A DNA stretch of 34,754 nt from Rhodobiaceae bacterium (GTDB taxonomy: Bacteria > Pseudomonadota > Alphaproteobacteria > MED-G09), in NCBI GenBank assembly GCA_002731945.1, contig PCCF01000007.1, positions 31,040 through 65,793 on the forward strand, read 5' to 3'. The translations under genes were made by a program, and so were the position numbers. A model generated the notes under the pieces. It worked only from the letters and a program-made list of their open reading frames with translations. It was not told the origin of the DNA and did not search any database. The number at the start of each line of letters is the position of its first letter. The stretch's first letter is position 1. Below, in pieces: positions 8,334 through 16,465 of the stretch.

Positions 8334-9734
8334 ATGAAAGTTAAAGAAAAAAAAAGTAAAGGTCTAAAAAGGGAATTTACAATTCAAATTGAATTCAAAG
8401 AAATAAGTTCCTTACGTGAAACAAAATTAAAGGAAATTGCTTCAAAGTCTAAGATTTCAGGATTTCGGCCCGGAAAAGTTCCAATTAGTCACGTAGATAA
8501 GATGCATGGAAAAGATGTAACAGTTGAGGCCATAGAAGAAAAGGTTTCTGAAACATCTAGAGCTGTTCTTGAGGAAAGGGGTTTAAGAGCAGCAATCTCT
8601 CCTCAAATAAGTATGAATAAGGAGATGGAAAAAATTATCAATAGTGAGGAAGACGTCGAATACACTATGTCATGTGAAGTTTTGCCAGACATACAAATTA
8701 TTGATTTCAAGAAAATAAAATTAGAAAATCCAGTAGCAGAACCTCAGAAAAAAGATATTGATGATGCTTTGGCATATATATCGGAGCAAAATCCAGATTA
8801 TACTAAACCAAAAAAGAAAAGAGTGGCTAAGGAGTGGGATAGACTTAATATTAATTACGTGGGCTCAATAGACGGTGAGAAATTTGAAGGGGGTGCAGCA
8901 GATAAAGCCGATGTTATTCTAGGATCGAAAACATTTATTGGAAATTTTGAGGAACAGTTACTTGGTGCTTCCGAGGGAGATAAAAAAAATATAAAAGTAA
9001 AATTCCCAGAGAACTATCAAAATAAGGATTTGGAGAATAAAGATGCTATTTTTGAGGTAGAAGTTAATGGTATTTATGAACCCAAAAATTCTAAAGTTGA
9101 TGATAATCTAGCTAAGAAACTCGGCCAAGAAAGCTTAGATACATTAAAAGATGCTCTTCGCGATCAAATTAAGAAGGATTTTAATCAAGCGTCAAGAATT
9201 CGACTTAAAGATGGTTTGTTTGACTATCTTGAAAAAAATCATAATTTTGAATTACCAAATTCCCTTGTTGATCAAGAGTATGATCAAATGTGGCATCAAT
9301 TAGAACATCAACTAGAAGAACAAAAAAAATCATTAAATGATTTAGAGTTGAAGGAAAGTCAAATTAAAAAGAATTATAAGGAGATTGCAGAAAAAAGAAT
9401 TTCAATAGGGTTACTTGTAGCGGAGATAGGAAGATTAAATAAAATTGAATTAGATAATAATGATATCAATATTGCTCTCCAAAATGAAATGAAAAGATAT
9501 CCTGGTCAAGAAAATGAAATTATTAAATATTACCAAACCAACGCCGAAGCGATGAGAGGTCTTACTGCTCCTATCTACGAAGACAAAGTAGTGGATTATG
9601 TTCTTAGTAAGGTTAATTTAAAAGATAAAAAAATAACTAGAGAAGACCTTTTTGAAACGAAAAAAGATACTCCACAGAAGGTGAATACTAAAAAAAATAC
9701 AAAAAAGTCTGATAAAAATAAAGAAAAAAAGTGA
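8334..9734 (+). CDS. tig: Trigger factor
   Basis: Ribosome-bound chaperone and peptidyl-prolyl isomerase that meets nascent chains at the tunnel exit. The ATG at 8334 (466 residues) is chosen over an in-frame GTG at 8274, which lies inside tRNA-Leu. The N-terminal ribosome-binding domain has the signature GFRPGKVPISHVDKMHG. The middle FKBP-type domain has DRLNINYVGSIDGEKFEGG and FIGNFEEQLLGASEGD (about residues 160-230). The C-terminal chaperone part is helical and ends in a lysine-rich tail (KKNTKKSDKNKEKK). A purine-rich AGAGAGA serves as a modest Shine-Dalgarno sequence. tig followed by clpP-clpX-lon is common in proteobacteria. Confidence 0.96.
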   Translation: MKVKEKKSKGLKREFTIQIEFKEISSLRETKLKEIASKSKISGFRPGKVPISHVDKMHGKDVTVEAIEEKVSETSRAVLEERGLRAAISPQISMNKEMEKIINSEEDVEYTMSCEVLPDIQIIDFKKIKLENPVAEPQKKDIDDALAYISEQNPDYTKPKKKRVAKEWDRLNINYVGSIDGEKFEGGAADKADVILGSKTFIGNFEEQLLGASEGDKKNIKVKFPENYQNKDLENKDAIFEVEVNGIYEPKNSKVDDNLAKKLGQESLDTLKDALRDQIKKDFNQASRIRLKDGLFDYLEKNHNFELPNSLVDQEYDQMWHQLEHQLEEQKKSLNDLELKESQIKKNYKEIAEKRISIGLLVAEIGRLNKIELDNNDINIALQNEMKRYPGQENEIIKYYQTNAEAMRGLTAPIYEDKVVDYVLSKVNLKDKKITREDLFETKKDTPQKVNTKKNTKKSDKNKEKK

Positions 9735-9808
9735 TATAAGATATTATTGTAAATTATTGAAATAACTATATTAAACTGTATCAATACACTTTTCTTTATA
9801 ATAAAACT

Positions 9809-9837
9809 CTTGGCATATTAATAGAATTAACCCATAT
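9809..9837 (+). promoter_or_regulatory. Candidate heat-shock (RpoH/sigma-32) promoter of clpP-clpX
   Basis: CTTGGCA (9809-9815), a 14-base spacer and ACCCATAT (9830-9837) closely match the sigma-32 pattern CTTGAAA-N(11-16)-CCCCATNT; the -10 part differs at one base. The predicted start lies about 15 bases before the clpP ATG. The lon leader has a match with the same spacing, which supports the call. Confidence 0.6.
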
Positions 9838-9858
9838 ATGAAACAGACAGGTTAGAAA

Positions 9859-10497
9859 ATGATAAATAAAACAAGACATACAGAAGCTAATCTAATTCCT
9901 ATGGTTGTAGAGCAAACTAATAAAGGAGAGAGAGCTTTTGATATTTATTCTAGACTATTGAGGGAAAGAATAGTGTTCGTTACGGGCCCTATTGAAGATT
10001 ATATGGCAAGCATTATTACAGCTCAATTGCTATATCTAGAAGCAGAAAATCCAAAAAAAGAGATTTCAATGTATATCAATTCTCCTGGCGGAACAGTTTC
10101 TTCGGGTTTAGCTATTTATGATACTATGCAATATATCAAGCCTGAGATTTCAACCTTATGTATTGGACAAGCGGCTTCGATGGGAAGTTTACTTCTTGCT
10201 TCTGGAACTAAAAATAAGAGATTATCTTTACCAAACTCCAGAATTATGGTTCATCAACCTTCGGGTGGTTTCCAAGGGCAAGCTTCAGATATTGAAAGAC
10301 ATGCCCAAGAAATTTTATCTTTAAGAAGTAGATTAAACGAAATATACGTAACTCATACTGGCAAAGATCTAAGTACTATTGAAAAGGCGCTAGACAGAGA
10401 CACCTTTATGACTGCTATTGAGGCTAAGGAGTTCGGATTAATTGATAAGGTTGTAGAGAATAGAGATGTTGTTGAAGGTAAAGATAATGAAGGTTAA
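9859..10497 (+). CDS. clpP: ATP-dependent Clp protease proteolytic subunit
   Basis: Serine protease that forms the tetradecameric chamber fed by ClpX. The 212-residue length is normal. The catalytic triad is visible: Ser107 in [14 protein letters not shown], His132 in [10 protein letters not shown] and Asp181 in ALDRDTFMT. The oxyanion-region [11 protein letters not shown] is intact. A short N-terminal extension before LIPMVVEQT is probably a propeptide, as usual. The ATG follows AGGTTAG. clpX follows after 12 bases, so the two are co-transcribed. A sigma-32-like promoter precedes the gene. No irregularity was found. Confidence 0.97.
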   Translation: MINKTRHTEANLIPMVVEQTNKGERAFDIYSRLLRERIVFVTGPIEDYMASIITAQLLYLEAENPKKEISMYINSPGGTVSSGLAIYDTMQYIKPEISTLCIGQAASMGSLLLASGTKNKRLSLPNSRIMVHQPSGGFQGQASDIERHAQEILSLRSRLNEIYVTHTGKDLSTIEKALDRDTFMTAIEAKEFGLIDKVVENRDVVEGKDNEG

Positions 10498-10509
10498 TAA
10501 GGAATAATC

Positions 10510-11775
10510 ATGAGCAAGATTAGTGATAGTGGCGATTCAAAAAATACCTTGTACTGCAGTTTTTGTGGAAAGAGCCAACACGAAGTCAAAAAACTAATTG
10601 CTGGCCCAACAGTTTTCATATGCGATGAGTGTGTTGAATTGTGTATGGATATTATTAAGGAAGAAAATAAACTCAGCGATTCCAAAGCTTCTAGCTTAGT
10701 TCCTTTGCCTCAGGAAATTTTTGATGTTTTACAAGATTATGTAATTGGTCAAGAGACCGCTAAAAGAGTCTTATCTGTCGCTGTTCATAATCATTATAAG
10801 AGATTGGAAGACAAAAGTACGAATGATGATGTTGAATTGGCTAAATCTAACATAATACTCTTAGGGCCTACCGGTTGTGGCAAAACATTGTTGGCTCAAA
10901 CGCTGGCAAGAATACTAGATGTCCCTTTTACAATGGCTGATGCTACTACCTTGACCGAAGCGGGTTATGTTGGAGAGGATGTAGAAAATATAATTCTAAA
11001 ACTCCTTCAGGCTGCAGACTATAATGTAGAGAGAGCACAAAGGGGTATAGTTTATATTGATGAAGTTGATAAGATTACTAGAAAATCTGAAAATCCATCT
11101 ATTACAAGAGATGTATCAGGTGAAGGTGTTCAGCAAGCGTTACTGAAAATAATGGAGGGAACTGTTGCTTCTGTTCCACCCCAGGGAGGAAGAAAACATC
11201 CTCAACAAGAATTTCTTCAAGTTGATACGACAGACATATTATTTATTTGTGGCGGAGCTTTTGACGGTCTAGAAAAAATTATCTCTGACCGTGGGGCTAA
11301 GAGATCTTTGGGTTTTGGAGCTGAAATAAGAGATAAAGATGATCGAAAAACAGGATTAATACTCAAAGATTTACAACCTGAAGATTTACTTAAATTTGGA
11401 TTGATACCAGAGTTTGTTGGGAGGTTGCCTGTTTGGGCATCATTAGATGATTTAGATGAAGAATCTTTAGTCCGGATATTAATAGAACCAAAAAATGCTC
11501 TTGTAAAACAGTATAAGAAGTTGTTTGGAATGGAAGATGTTGAATTGAAATTTTCTGATGATGCATTGAGTGCTATAGCTAAAAAGACAATGTTATATTC
11601 TACAGGCGCTAGAGGTCTAAGATCTGTAATTGAGAGTATCCTTCTTGATACAATGTTTGAAATACCAAGTATTTCGGGTATTACTGAGGTAGTTGTTTCT
11701 GGAGATGTTGTAGAAGGAAAGACAGCTCCTCTTTACATTTATGGTGAAATTGAGAAAGAAAAATCTGCCTTTTAA
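10510..11775 (+). CDS. clpX: ATP-dependent Clp protease ATP-binding subunit ClpX
   Basis: AAA+ unfoldase that selects substrates and threads them into ClpP. The 421 residues start with the C4 zinc-binding domain (cysteines 16, 19, 38 and 41: CSFC...CDEC). Walker A is GPTGCGKT (119-126), and Walker B is in [10 protein letters not shown]. The [10 protein letters not shown] box and the C-terminal sensor-2 arginine region ([23 protein letters not shown]) are present. The ClpP-docking IGF-type loop reads LGFGAEI. The ATG at 10510 follows an AAGGAAT in the clpP-clpX gap. It is followed by a 126-base gap containing the lon promoter candidate. Confidence 0.98.
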   Translation: MSKISDSGDSKNTLYCSFCGKSQHEVKKLIAGPTVFICDECVELCMDIIKEENKLSDSKASSLVPLPQEIFDVLQDYVIGQETAKRVLSVAVHNHYKRLEDKSTNDDVELAKSNIILLGPTGCGKTLLAQTLARILDVPFTMADATTLTEAGYVGEDVENIILKLLQAADYNVERAQRGIVYIDEVDKITRKSENPSITRDVSGEGVQQALLKIMEGTVASVPPQGGRKHPQQEFLQVDTTDILFICGGAFDGLEKIISDRGAKRSLGFGAEIRDKDDRKTGLILKDLQPEDLLKFGLIPEFVGRLPVWASLDDLDEESLVRILIEPKNALVKQYKKLFGMEDVELKFSDDALSAIAKKTMLYSTGARGLRSVIESILLDTMFEIPSISGITEVVVSGDVVEGKTAPLYIYGEIEKEKSAF

Positions 11776-11792
11776 AAAAAATGTAGTTCTTA

Positions 11793-11821
11793 CTTGATAT
11801 TCGCTATCTTCATACCAATAT
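11793..11821 (+). promoter_or_regulatory. Candidate heat-shock (RpoH/sigma-32) promoter of lon
   Basis: CTTGATA (11793-11799), a 14-base spacer and ACCAATAT (11814-11821) resemble the sigma-32 consensus. The -10 half is weaker than that before clpP, but spacing and register are the same. The predicted start would leave a leader of about 75 bases before the lon ATG. Confidence 0.45.
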
Positions 11822-11901
11822 ATAAGTTTGTGTAGTTTTTTATTTCTCTTTTTTTGAGAATCACTGGATTTTTTTATTAATTACTTAAAGGTATCAATAA
11901 A

Positions 11902-14304
11902 ATGTTAGAAGAAATTAAAAATGTTAATGTCCCAGTCTTACCTTTACGCAATATTGTTGTCTTTCCCAGCATGGTGGTTCCTTTATTTGTCGGCAGGGAA
12001 AAATCGATTAATGCGTTAGAAAGGGTTATGGATAAGGACCAAGAATTATTGTTCCTTGCACAAAAAAATTCCGAAATTGATGATCCTGTAATCAATGACC
12101 TATATTCTGTGGGCACAAAAGGAAAAATTCTTCAGTTATTAAAATTACCTGATGGGACAGTTAAAGTTCTAGTTGAAGGAATACAGAGATGTAAAGTAGA
12201 AGACTTAACAATTACAGAAGATTTTATTTCAGCCCAGATTACTCCTCTGGAAGAAAAAATTTCTAAATCTAAAACTATAACTGCTTTGGTTAGATCAACA
12301 GTTTCTATGTACGAAGATTATTCTAAGATTAATAACAAAATTTCTTCAGATGTACTTTCTTCTGTTAAAGACATTGAAGATGAAAGTAAATTAGCAGATA
12401 CAATTGCGAGTCAAATCAACATTAGTATAAAGGAAAAACAGGAACTACTTGAAGAGGTTAATCTTGAGAAACGACTTAACTCTATCTTAACTAAGCTTGA
12501 AAATGAATTGTCCGTTTTGCAGGTTGAAAAGAAAATACGAAGAAGAGTCAAGAACCAAATGGAAAAGACTCAAAAAGAGTACTATTTGAACGAACAAATG
12601 AAAGCGATTCAAAAGGAACTCGAAGATGGAGAGAGCGGTTCAGGAGATATACAAGAGATTGAAGAAAGAATTAGCAAGACAAAGCTATCTAAGGAGGCTG
12701 CCGAGAAAGTTGATAATGAATTAAAAAAACTAAAACAGATGAGTCCAATGTCTGCTGAAGCGACTGTTGTAAGAAACTATCTTGAATGGATACTAGATAT
12801 TCCTTGGGGGAAAAAGAAGAGAATAAAGAAAGATCTTAAAAGGTCTCAAGAAATTCTTGATGAAGATCATTATGGTTTAGAAAAAGTAAAAGATAGAATT
12901 ACAGAATATTTAGCGGTTCAAAATAGATCAAGTAAAGTTAAAGGTCCTATTCTCTGCTTGGTTGGACCTCCCGGTGTAGGAAAAACCTCTCTTGGTAAGT
13001 CAATAGCAAGAGCAAGTGGAAGAGAATTTATTAGGATGTCATTAGGCGGCATTAGAGATGAAGCTGAGATTAGAGGGCACAGAAGGACCTACATAGGTTC
13101 TATGCCAGGAAGAATTGTTCAGTCGCTCAAAAAGGTGAAAACAACAAATCCAGTTTTTCTGCTTGATGAAATTGACAAACTAGGAGCAGATTTTCGAGGC
13201 GACCCTTCAGCTGCCTTGTTAGAAGTTCTAGATCCTGAACAAAATAATGCGTTTAATGATCACTACTTAGAGGTTGATTATGATCTATCCCAAGTAATGT
13301 TTGTAACCACCGCTAACACTATGAACATTCCTCCAGCTCTAGCAGACAGAATGGAAGTAATAAGAATTGCAGGATATACTGAAGAAGAAAAGACCGAAAT
13401 CGCTAATAGACATTTATTGCCTAAAGCAAGAATCAATAACGCTATTACAGAAAAAGAATGGTCAATTTCTGATGACGCAATTCAGTCTTTAATTAGAAAT
13501 TACACACGTGAAGCAGGTGTCAGGGGCTTGGAAAGAGAGTTAAACTCTCTTGGTAGGAAGGCGGTTAAAGAAATTGCTATAAAACAAAGTGATTCGCTAA
13601 ATGTAACTTCTGACAACATTTCAGATTATTTAGGCGTTAAAAAATTCAGATACGGTAAAAAAGAAAATGATGATTTAATTGGTGTAGTTACAGGCCTTGC
13701 ATGGACAGAGGTTGGAGGTGACATTTTGAATATAGAGGCAGTTTTGGTGCCAGGACAGGGTAAGATTCGAACTACAGGTAAGCTAGGCGAAGTAATGAAA
13801 GAGTCCATTGCCGCAGCATCTTCTTTTGTTAGATCACGCGCAATTTCTTATGGTATTGAGCCTCCTGTCTTTCAAAGAAAAGATATTCACGTTCATGTTC
13901 CTGAGGGTGCAACACCAAAGGATGGACCGTCTGCAGGTGTTGCGATGGTAACTGCTATTATCTCTGTAATGGCGGAAATACCCGTAAAAAATGACGTTGC
14001 GATGACAGGTGAGATGACATTAAGAGGAAGGGTTTTACCTATAGGAGGATTGAAAGAAAAACTTCTATCTGCAGTAAGGTCCGGTATAAAGACTGTAATA
14101 ATCCCCTCTGAAAATGATAGAGAATTATCGGAAGTACCAAAAAATATTAAAGATAAATTAGATATTAAACTTGTTTCTACAATTGACGAGGCTCTTGAAT
14201 TAGCACTAACAAAGAAACCTGATGCAATAGAATGGGATGAAAAAGCTTGGTTGGCAGAGCAAAAGAAAATTAAGAATGATCCCTCTTCTTTTACATCTCA
14301 TTAA
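11902..14304 (+). CDS. lon: ATP-dependent protease La (Lon)
   Basis: Cytoplasmic AAA+ serine protease that degrades damaged and regulatory proteins. The 800 residues carry the N-terminal LON substrate-binding domain (VPVLPLRNIVVFPSMVVPLFVGR), a central coiled-coil region (about 180-285), Walker A GPPGVGKT at 355-362, Walker B in VFLLDEIDKL, and a C-terminal protease domain. Its catalytic dyad is Ser677 (KDGPSAGVAM) and Lys720 (GGLKEKLL). Length and domain order are those of bacterial LonA. The ATG at 11902 follows AAAGGTATC, a weak ribosome site. A heat-shock-type promoter candidate lies upstream, and the stop codon is joined to a long A/T palindrome that may end the transcript. Confidence 0.98.
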   Translation: MLEEIKNVNVPVLPLRNIVVFPSMVVPLFVGREKSINALERVMDKDQELLFLAQKNSEIDDPVINDLYSVGTKGKILQLLKLPDGTVKVLVEGIQRCKVEDLTITEDFISAQITPLEEKISKSKTITALVRSTVSMYEDYSKINNKISSDVLSSVKDIEDESKLADTIASQINISIKEKQELLEEVNLEKRLNSILTKLENELSVLQVEKKIRRRVKNQMEKTQKEYYLNEQMKAIQKELEDGESGSGDIQEIEERISKTKLSKEAAEKVDNELKKLKQMSPMSAEATVVRNYLEWILDIPWGKKKRIKKDLKRSQEILDEDHYGLEKVKDRITEYLAVQNRSSKVKGPILCLVGPPGVGKTSLGKSIARASGREFIRMSLGGIRDEAEIRGHRRTYIGSMPGRIVQSLKKVKTTNPVFLLDEIDKLGADFRGDPSAALLEVLDPEQNNAFNDHYLEVDYDLSQVMFVTTANTMNIPPALADRMEVIRIAGYTEEEKTEIANRHLLPKARINNAITEKEWSISDDAIQSLIRNYTREAGVRGLERELNSLGRKAVKEIAIKQSDSLNVTSDNISDYLGVKKFRYGKKENDDLIGVVTGLAWTEVGGDILNIEAVLVPGQGKIRTTGKLGEVMKESIAAASSFVRSRAISYGIEPPVFQRKDIHVHVPEGATPKDGPSAGVAMVTAIISVMAEIPVKNDVAMTGEMTLRGRVLPIGGLKEKLLSAVRSGIKTVIIPSENDRELSEVPKNIKDKLDIKLVSTIDEALELALTKKPDAIEWDEKAWLAEQKKIKNDPSSFTSH

Positions 14305-14325
14305 AAAAAAATACGTATTTTTTTT
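14304..14325. terminator. A8-TACGTA-T8 palindrome at the lon stop
   Basis: A perfect 22-base palindrome (eight A, TACGTA, eight T) begins at the last base of the lon stop codon. It ends in a T-run, so it could act as a weak bidirectional terminator, but the stem has almost no G+C and no natural loop. Its right arm overlaps the -35 element proposed for hup. Confidence 0.45.
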
Positions 14326-14353
14326 GACCAACACCCTTCATTAGTCATAAATT
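14324..14353 (+). promoter_or_regulatory. Candidate sigma-70 promoter of hup
   Basis: TTGACC (14324-14329) is followed after 18 bases by TAAATT (14348-14353). The -35 matches the consensus at five of six positions; the -10 is weak. Spacing and position before hup are reasonable. Confidence 0.4.
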
Positions 14354-14385
14354 CTAATTATTAAATAATCTAAATGAGGTAAAAA

Positions 14386-14661
14386 ATGAATAAGAACGAT
14401 CTTATAGACTCAATTGCTAGTGGTTCTGGCTTAAGTAAGGCTGATTCTGGTAGGGCTCTTGAAGCATTTATCGGGGCAGTAACTTCATCTCTACGAGGTG
14501 GAGGTAATGTAAAAATTACAGGCTTCGGAAATTTCTCTGTTAGTCACAGAGCAGCAACAACTGGTAGAAATCCTAGGACTGGTGAACCCATTCAAATTCC
14601 AGCTTCTAAGAATGCTAAATTTAAATCTGGGAAAGGTTTGAAGGACGCCGTAAATTGGTAA
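14386..14661 (+). CDS. hup: DNA-binding protein HU
   Basis: Small nucleoid protein that bends and compacts DNA. The 91-residue length is exactly HU-like. The fold shows as MNKNDLIDSIA, KADSGRALEAFIGAV, then KITGFGNFSV and the DNA-gripping arm RAATTGRNPRTGEPIQIPASKN-like region, with its conserved proline, and the C-terminal FKSGKGLKDAV. IHF is less likely because of the RNPRTGEPIQIPAS form and the lon-hup linkage typical of HU (hupB). The ATG follows GAGGT at a good distance. An inverted repeat downstream spans the gap to tRNA-Val. Confidence 0.96.
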   Translation: MNKNDLIDSIASGSGLSKADSGRALEAFIGAVTSSLRGGGNVKITGFGNFSVSHRAATTGRNPRTGEPIQIPASKNAKFKSGKGLKDAVNW

Positions 14662-14666
14662 TAAAT

Positions 14667-14711
14667 CCAAAGACAAAGTAATTATTTTATTATATTTTAT
14701 TCTGTCTTTGG
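14667..14711. repeat. 9-bp inverted repeat linking hup 3' end and tRNA-Val start
   Basis: CCAAAGACA (14667-14675) and TGTCTTTGG (14703-14711) are perfect inverted arms around a 27-base AT-rich loop. The right arm includes the first two bases of tRNA-Val, so folding would compete with the tRNA acceptor stem in a hup read-through transcript. Could be a terminator-like structure, a processing element or chance. Confidence 0.4.
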
Positions 14712-14785
14712 GCGGTTAGCTCAGTTGGTAGAGCATCTGGTTTACATCCAGGGGGTCGGGAGTTCGAGCCTCTCACCGCCCACCA
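14710..14785 (+). tRNA. tRNA-Val (anticodon UAC)
   Basis: A 76-base tRNA with encoded CCA. The acceptor arms GGGCGGT and ACCGCCC pair fully. The D-arm is GCTCAGTTGGTAGAGC. The anticodon stem TCTGG/CCAGG (one G-U pair) holds TTTACAT, giving anticodon TAC. The T-arm has GTTCGAGCC. It is followed directly by a strong terminator, and hup lies 48 bases upstream. Confidence 0.97.
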
Positions 14786-14788
14786 TAA

Positions 14789-14816
14789 TAAAAGGTCTTT
14801 TTAAAAGACCTTTTTT
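14789..14816 (+). terminator. Rho-independent terminator after tRNA-Val
   Basis: AAAAGGTCTTT and AAAGACCTTTT form a near-perfect stem with a three-base loop, followed by a T-run. It begins four bases after the tRNA-Val CCA, as expected for a tRNA transcript end. Confidence 0.9.
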
Positions 14817-14881
14817 ATTCTGACTCCCCTTGATTTAAATTAACTTCAGATTTAATAGTTATCTTGAATTGCTTTTTTAAA

Positions 14882-14958
14882 GGGGGTGTAGCTCAGTTGG
14901 TTAGAGCGCTGGCCTGTCACGCCAGAGGCCGCGGGTTCGAGTCCCGTCACTCCCGCCA
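14882..14958 (+). tRNA. tRNA-Asp (anticodon GUC)
   Basis: A 77-base tRNA with encoded CCA. The acceptor arms GGGGGTG and CACTCCC pair with one G-U. The anticodon stem CTGGC/GCCAG holds CTGTCAC, giving anticodon GTC. The T-arm is GCGGG-TTCGAGT-CCCGT. The discriminator is G73, the aspartate identity base. Because it follows a terminator it needs its own promoter; TTGATT near 14829 with an AT-rich -10 region 17 bases on is a weak candidate. Its 3' end and downstream bases are partly repeated at 17499-17534, which marks it as a likely integration target. Confidence 0.97.
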
Positions 14959-14999
14959 TATAAAAATAGGAATAAAAATGTATCGGGTAGTTATACCGA

Positions 15000-15010
15000 C
15001 ACTCCGACCA
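15000..15010 (+). repeat. Short tRNA-3'-end-like repeat beside the methyltransferase stop
   Basis: CACTCCGACCA looks like a tRNA acceptor 3' strand (CACTCCG), discriminator A and CCA, as in tRNA-Pro. There is no tRNA body to its left. The first ten bases recur exactly at 15926-15935 in the same direction, and the two copies bracket the methyltransferase gene. Confidence 0.55.
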
Positions 15011-15847
15011 TTAACCTTTAGCTTCTGCAGTCACTAGCCATGCTGCCGCAGAAAGTTGTAGTCCAGTCTTTTTCATTCGTCTCTCTAATGATTTTTCTAC
15101 TGCTTCAATAGCTTCTCTACCTCTTTCTTTACTCAAAGACTCAAGCAGGACAGACAGCGGTCCAATATCAAGATGCAAAGACATTAACTCTTCCGTTGTT
15201 TTACCCATATCAAATTTAGTATTCAATGATTGGAATTCAATATTAGAAAAGTTAGCGCTCCTTAGTATGTCAATTACATATTCATTGTCTGCAAAAGAGA
15301 AACCCCCTGGACTCTTAGGATCAGGAGGAATCATATCTTCAGGAAAAAAAGGTTGTAATACTTCACTCGGGCTATTGATCCATTCATTATCTAACAGTCC
15401 CTGCCAGCATAGAAATGTAATCTTTCCTTTATCAATTAATCCTGAGCGAATATTAGAAAAGGCAGCATAAGGGTCTGAAAAAAACATTACTCCAAAGTGA
15501 GAAAAAATGTGATTATATTCAGCTTTAAAATTTTCAATGGCTGCATCAACAGTATGAAATGATACATTAGAAATACCTTCAGATATTTCTTTTGCCTGTG
15601 AAATCATTCTTTCGGCAATATCAACTCCTCTAACTTTGGCGCCAGATTGAGAAAAAGAGATGCTTGTCGAGCCACAACCACATCCAACATCAAGGATATG
15701 ATCACCGGGCTGCGCATTAACTGTATCGATGGCTACTCTTGTGAAAGGCTCTATTATTCTATGTAAATAATCCTCACATCGGATGAAACCTTTGCCAAAA
15801 CTGCCATTCCAAAGTTCTTCCTGTTCAATATTTGTAGAATTAGACAT
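15011..15847 (-). CDS. Class I SAM-dependent methyltransferase
   Basis: Transfers a methyl group from S-adenosylmethionine to an unknown acceptor. The SAM-binding motif I is HILDVGCGCGSTSISFSQSG (about residues 50-70), followed by the acidic VRGVDIAERMISQAKE and VSFHTVDA, and a post-motif IFSHFGVMFFSDPYAAFSNIRSGL as in UbiE/Methyltransf_11-type enzymes. The start is placed at the ATG at 15847 (MSNSTNIEQEELWNG, 278 residues), which fits relatives that begin by the EELWNG segment; the frame extends five codons to a TTG at 15862. No clear Shine-Dalgarno sequence. It is alone on the minus strand, its stop codon abuts a tRNA-end repeat and a matching tRNA remnant lies behind its start, so it looks like an inserted single-gene cassette. 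Confidence 0.88.
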   Translation of the reverse strand: MSNSTNIEQEELWNGSFGKGFIRCEDYLHRIIEPFTRVAIDTVNAQPGDHILDVGCGCGSTSISFSQSGAKVRGVDIAERMISQAKEISEGISNVSFHTVDAAIENFKAEYNHIFSHFGVMFFSDPYAAFSNIRSGLIDKGKITFLCWQGLLDNEWINSPSEVLQPFFPEDMIPPDPKSPGGFSFADNEYVIDILRSANFSNIEFQSLNTKFDMGKTTEELMSLHLDIGPLSVLLESLSKERGREAIEAVEKSLERRMKKTGLQLSAAAWLVTAEAKG

Positions 15848-15901
15848 ACTTATTAATCTCAATTTTTTATTTTAAATTTATAATATTTATGTTTAAGGAA
15901 C

Positions 15902-15936
15902 AAGGGTCGTTGGTTCAAATCCCGCCACTCCGACCG
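15902..15936 (+). repeat. Orphan tRNA 3' end (T-arm plus acceptor, tRNA-Pro-like)
   Basis: The segment reads as variable loop and T-arm (GGTCGTTGG-TTCAAAT-CCCGC), acceptor strand CACTCCG, discriminator A and CCG in place of CCA. An acceptor ending in G72 with A73 points to a C1-G72 pair, characteristic of bacterial tRNA-Pro. The T-stem has one mismatch, and no 5' half, D-arm or anticodon arm is found in the 55 bases to the left. It is therefore a remnant rather than a working tRNA. Bases 15902-15928 match 22 of 27 with the remnant at 17499-17525. Confidence 0.7.
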
Positions 15937-15999
15937 TCATCTATTATTTGCTCTAAAATTTAAGTTGAATTAAGCTAAAAAAAATGAAAGGAGAAACAA

Positions 16000-16416
16000 A
16001 TGGTTACATTATTTTATGCCGGAATCCTTACTTTGATAGGTATATTTCTAGCTGCATGGTCAATGCAACAAAGGCTTGTAACAAATCCACCTACAGTTCT
16101 TGGAACTGGTGATAACTTCAAACTGCTTCAAACCTCTAGAGCCCAAAGCAACCTGGTTGAATATGCACTTTTCTTTATTATCTTATCAGCCTTACTAGAA
16201 ACTATTGGCCAAATTCCTACTCTGGCCATAGGTATACTGGGGGATATTTTTGTATTGGCACGTGTGGCTCACGCTTATGGGATAACAAGATCCGGAGCTA
16301 TTAGTATTTTTAGATTAACAGGGACTGTTCTTACAGTATTGGTTCTAGCAACTCAGTCAATTTGGGCTCTTTGGATCTCAATTAATTGGTTAGTTGATAA
16401 TAATTGGGGTTTCTGA
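16000..16416 (+). CDS. MAPEG-family membrane protein
   Basis: A 138-residue protein with four hydrophobic segments (about residues 3-20, 55-72, 75-90 and 108-130), as in MAPEG proteins (membrane-associated proteins in eicosanoid and glutathione metabolism). Family-like signatures are LQTSRAQSNLVEYALFFI after the first helix and DIFVLARVAHAYGI before the last. Bacterial members may be glutathione-dependent transferases or peroxidases, but most are uncharacterised. The ATG has a strong AAAGGAGA seven bases upstream. It lies between two tRNA-end remnants in the accessory block, convergent with the ECHDC3-like gene. Confidence 0.88.
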   Translation: MVTLFYAGILTLIGIFLAAWSMQQRLVTNPPTVLGTGDNFKLLQTSRAQSNLVEYALFFIILSALLETIGQIPTLAIGILGDIFVLARVAHAYGITRSGAISIFRLTGTVLTVLVLATQSIWALWISINWLVDNNWGF

Positions 16417-16465
16417 TCTTAAATACATATAGTCAAGAGGGGATAAATATTTTCTTACAAAAAAA

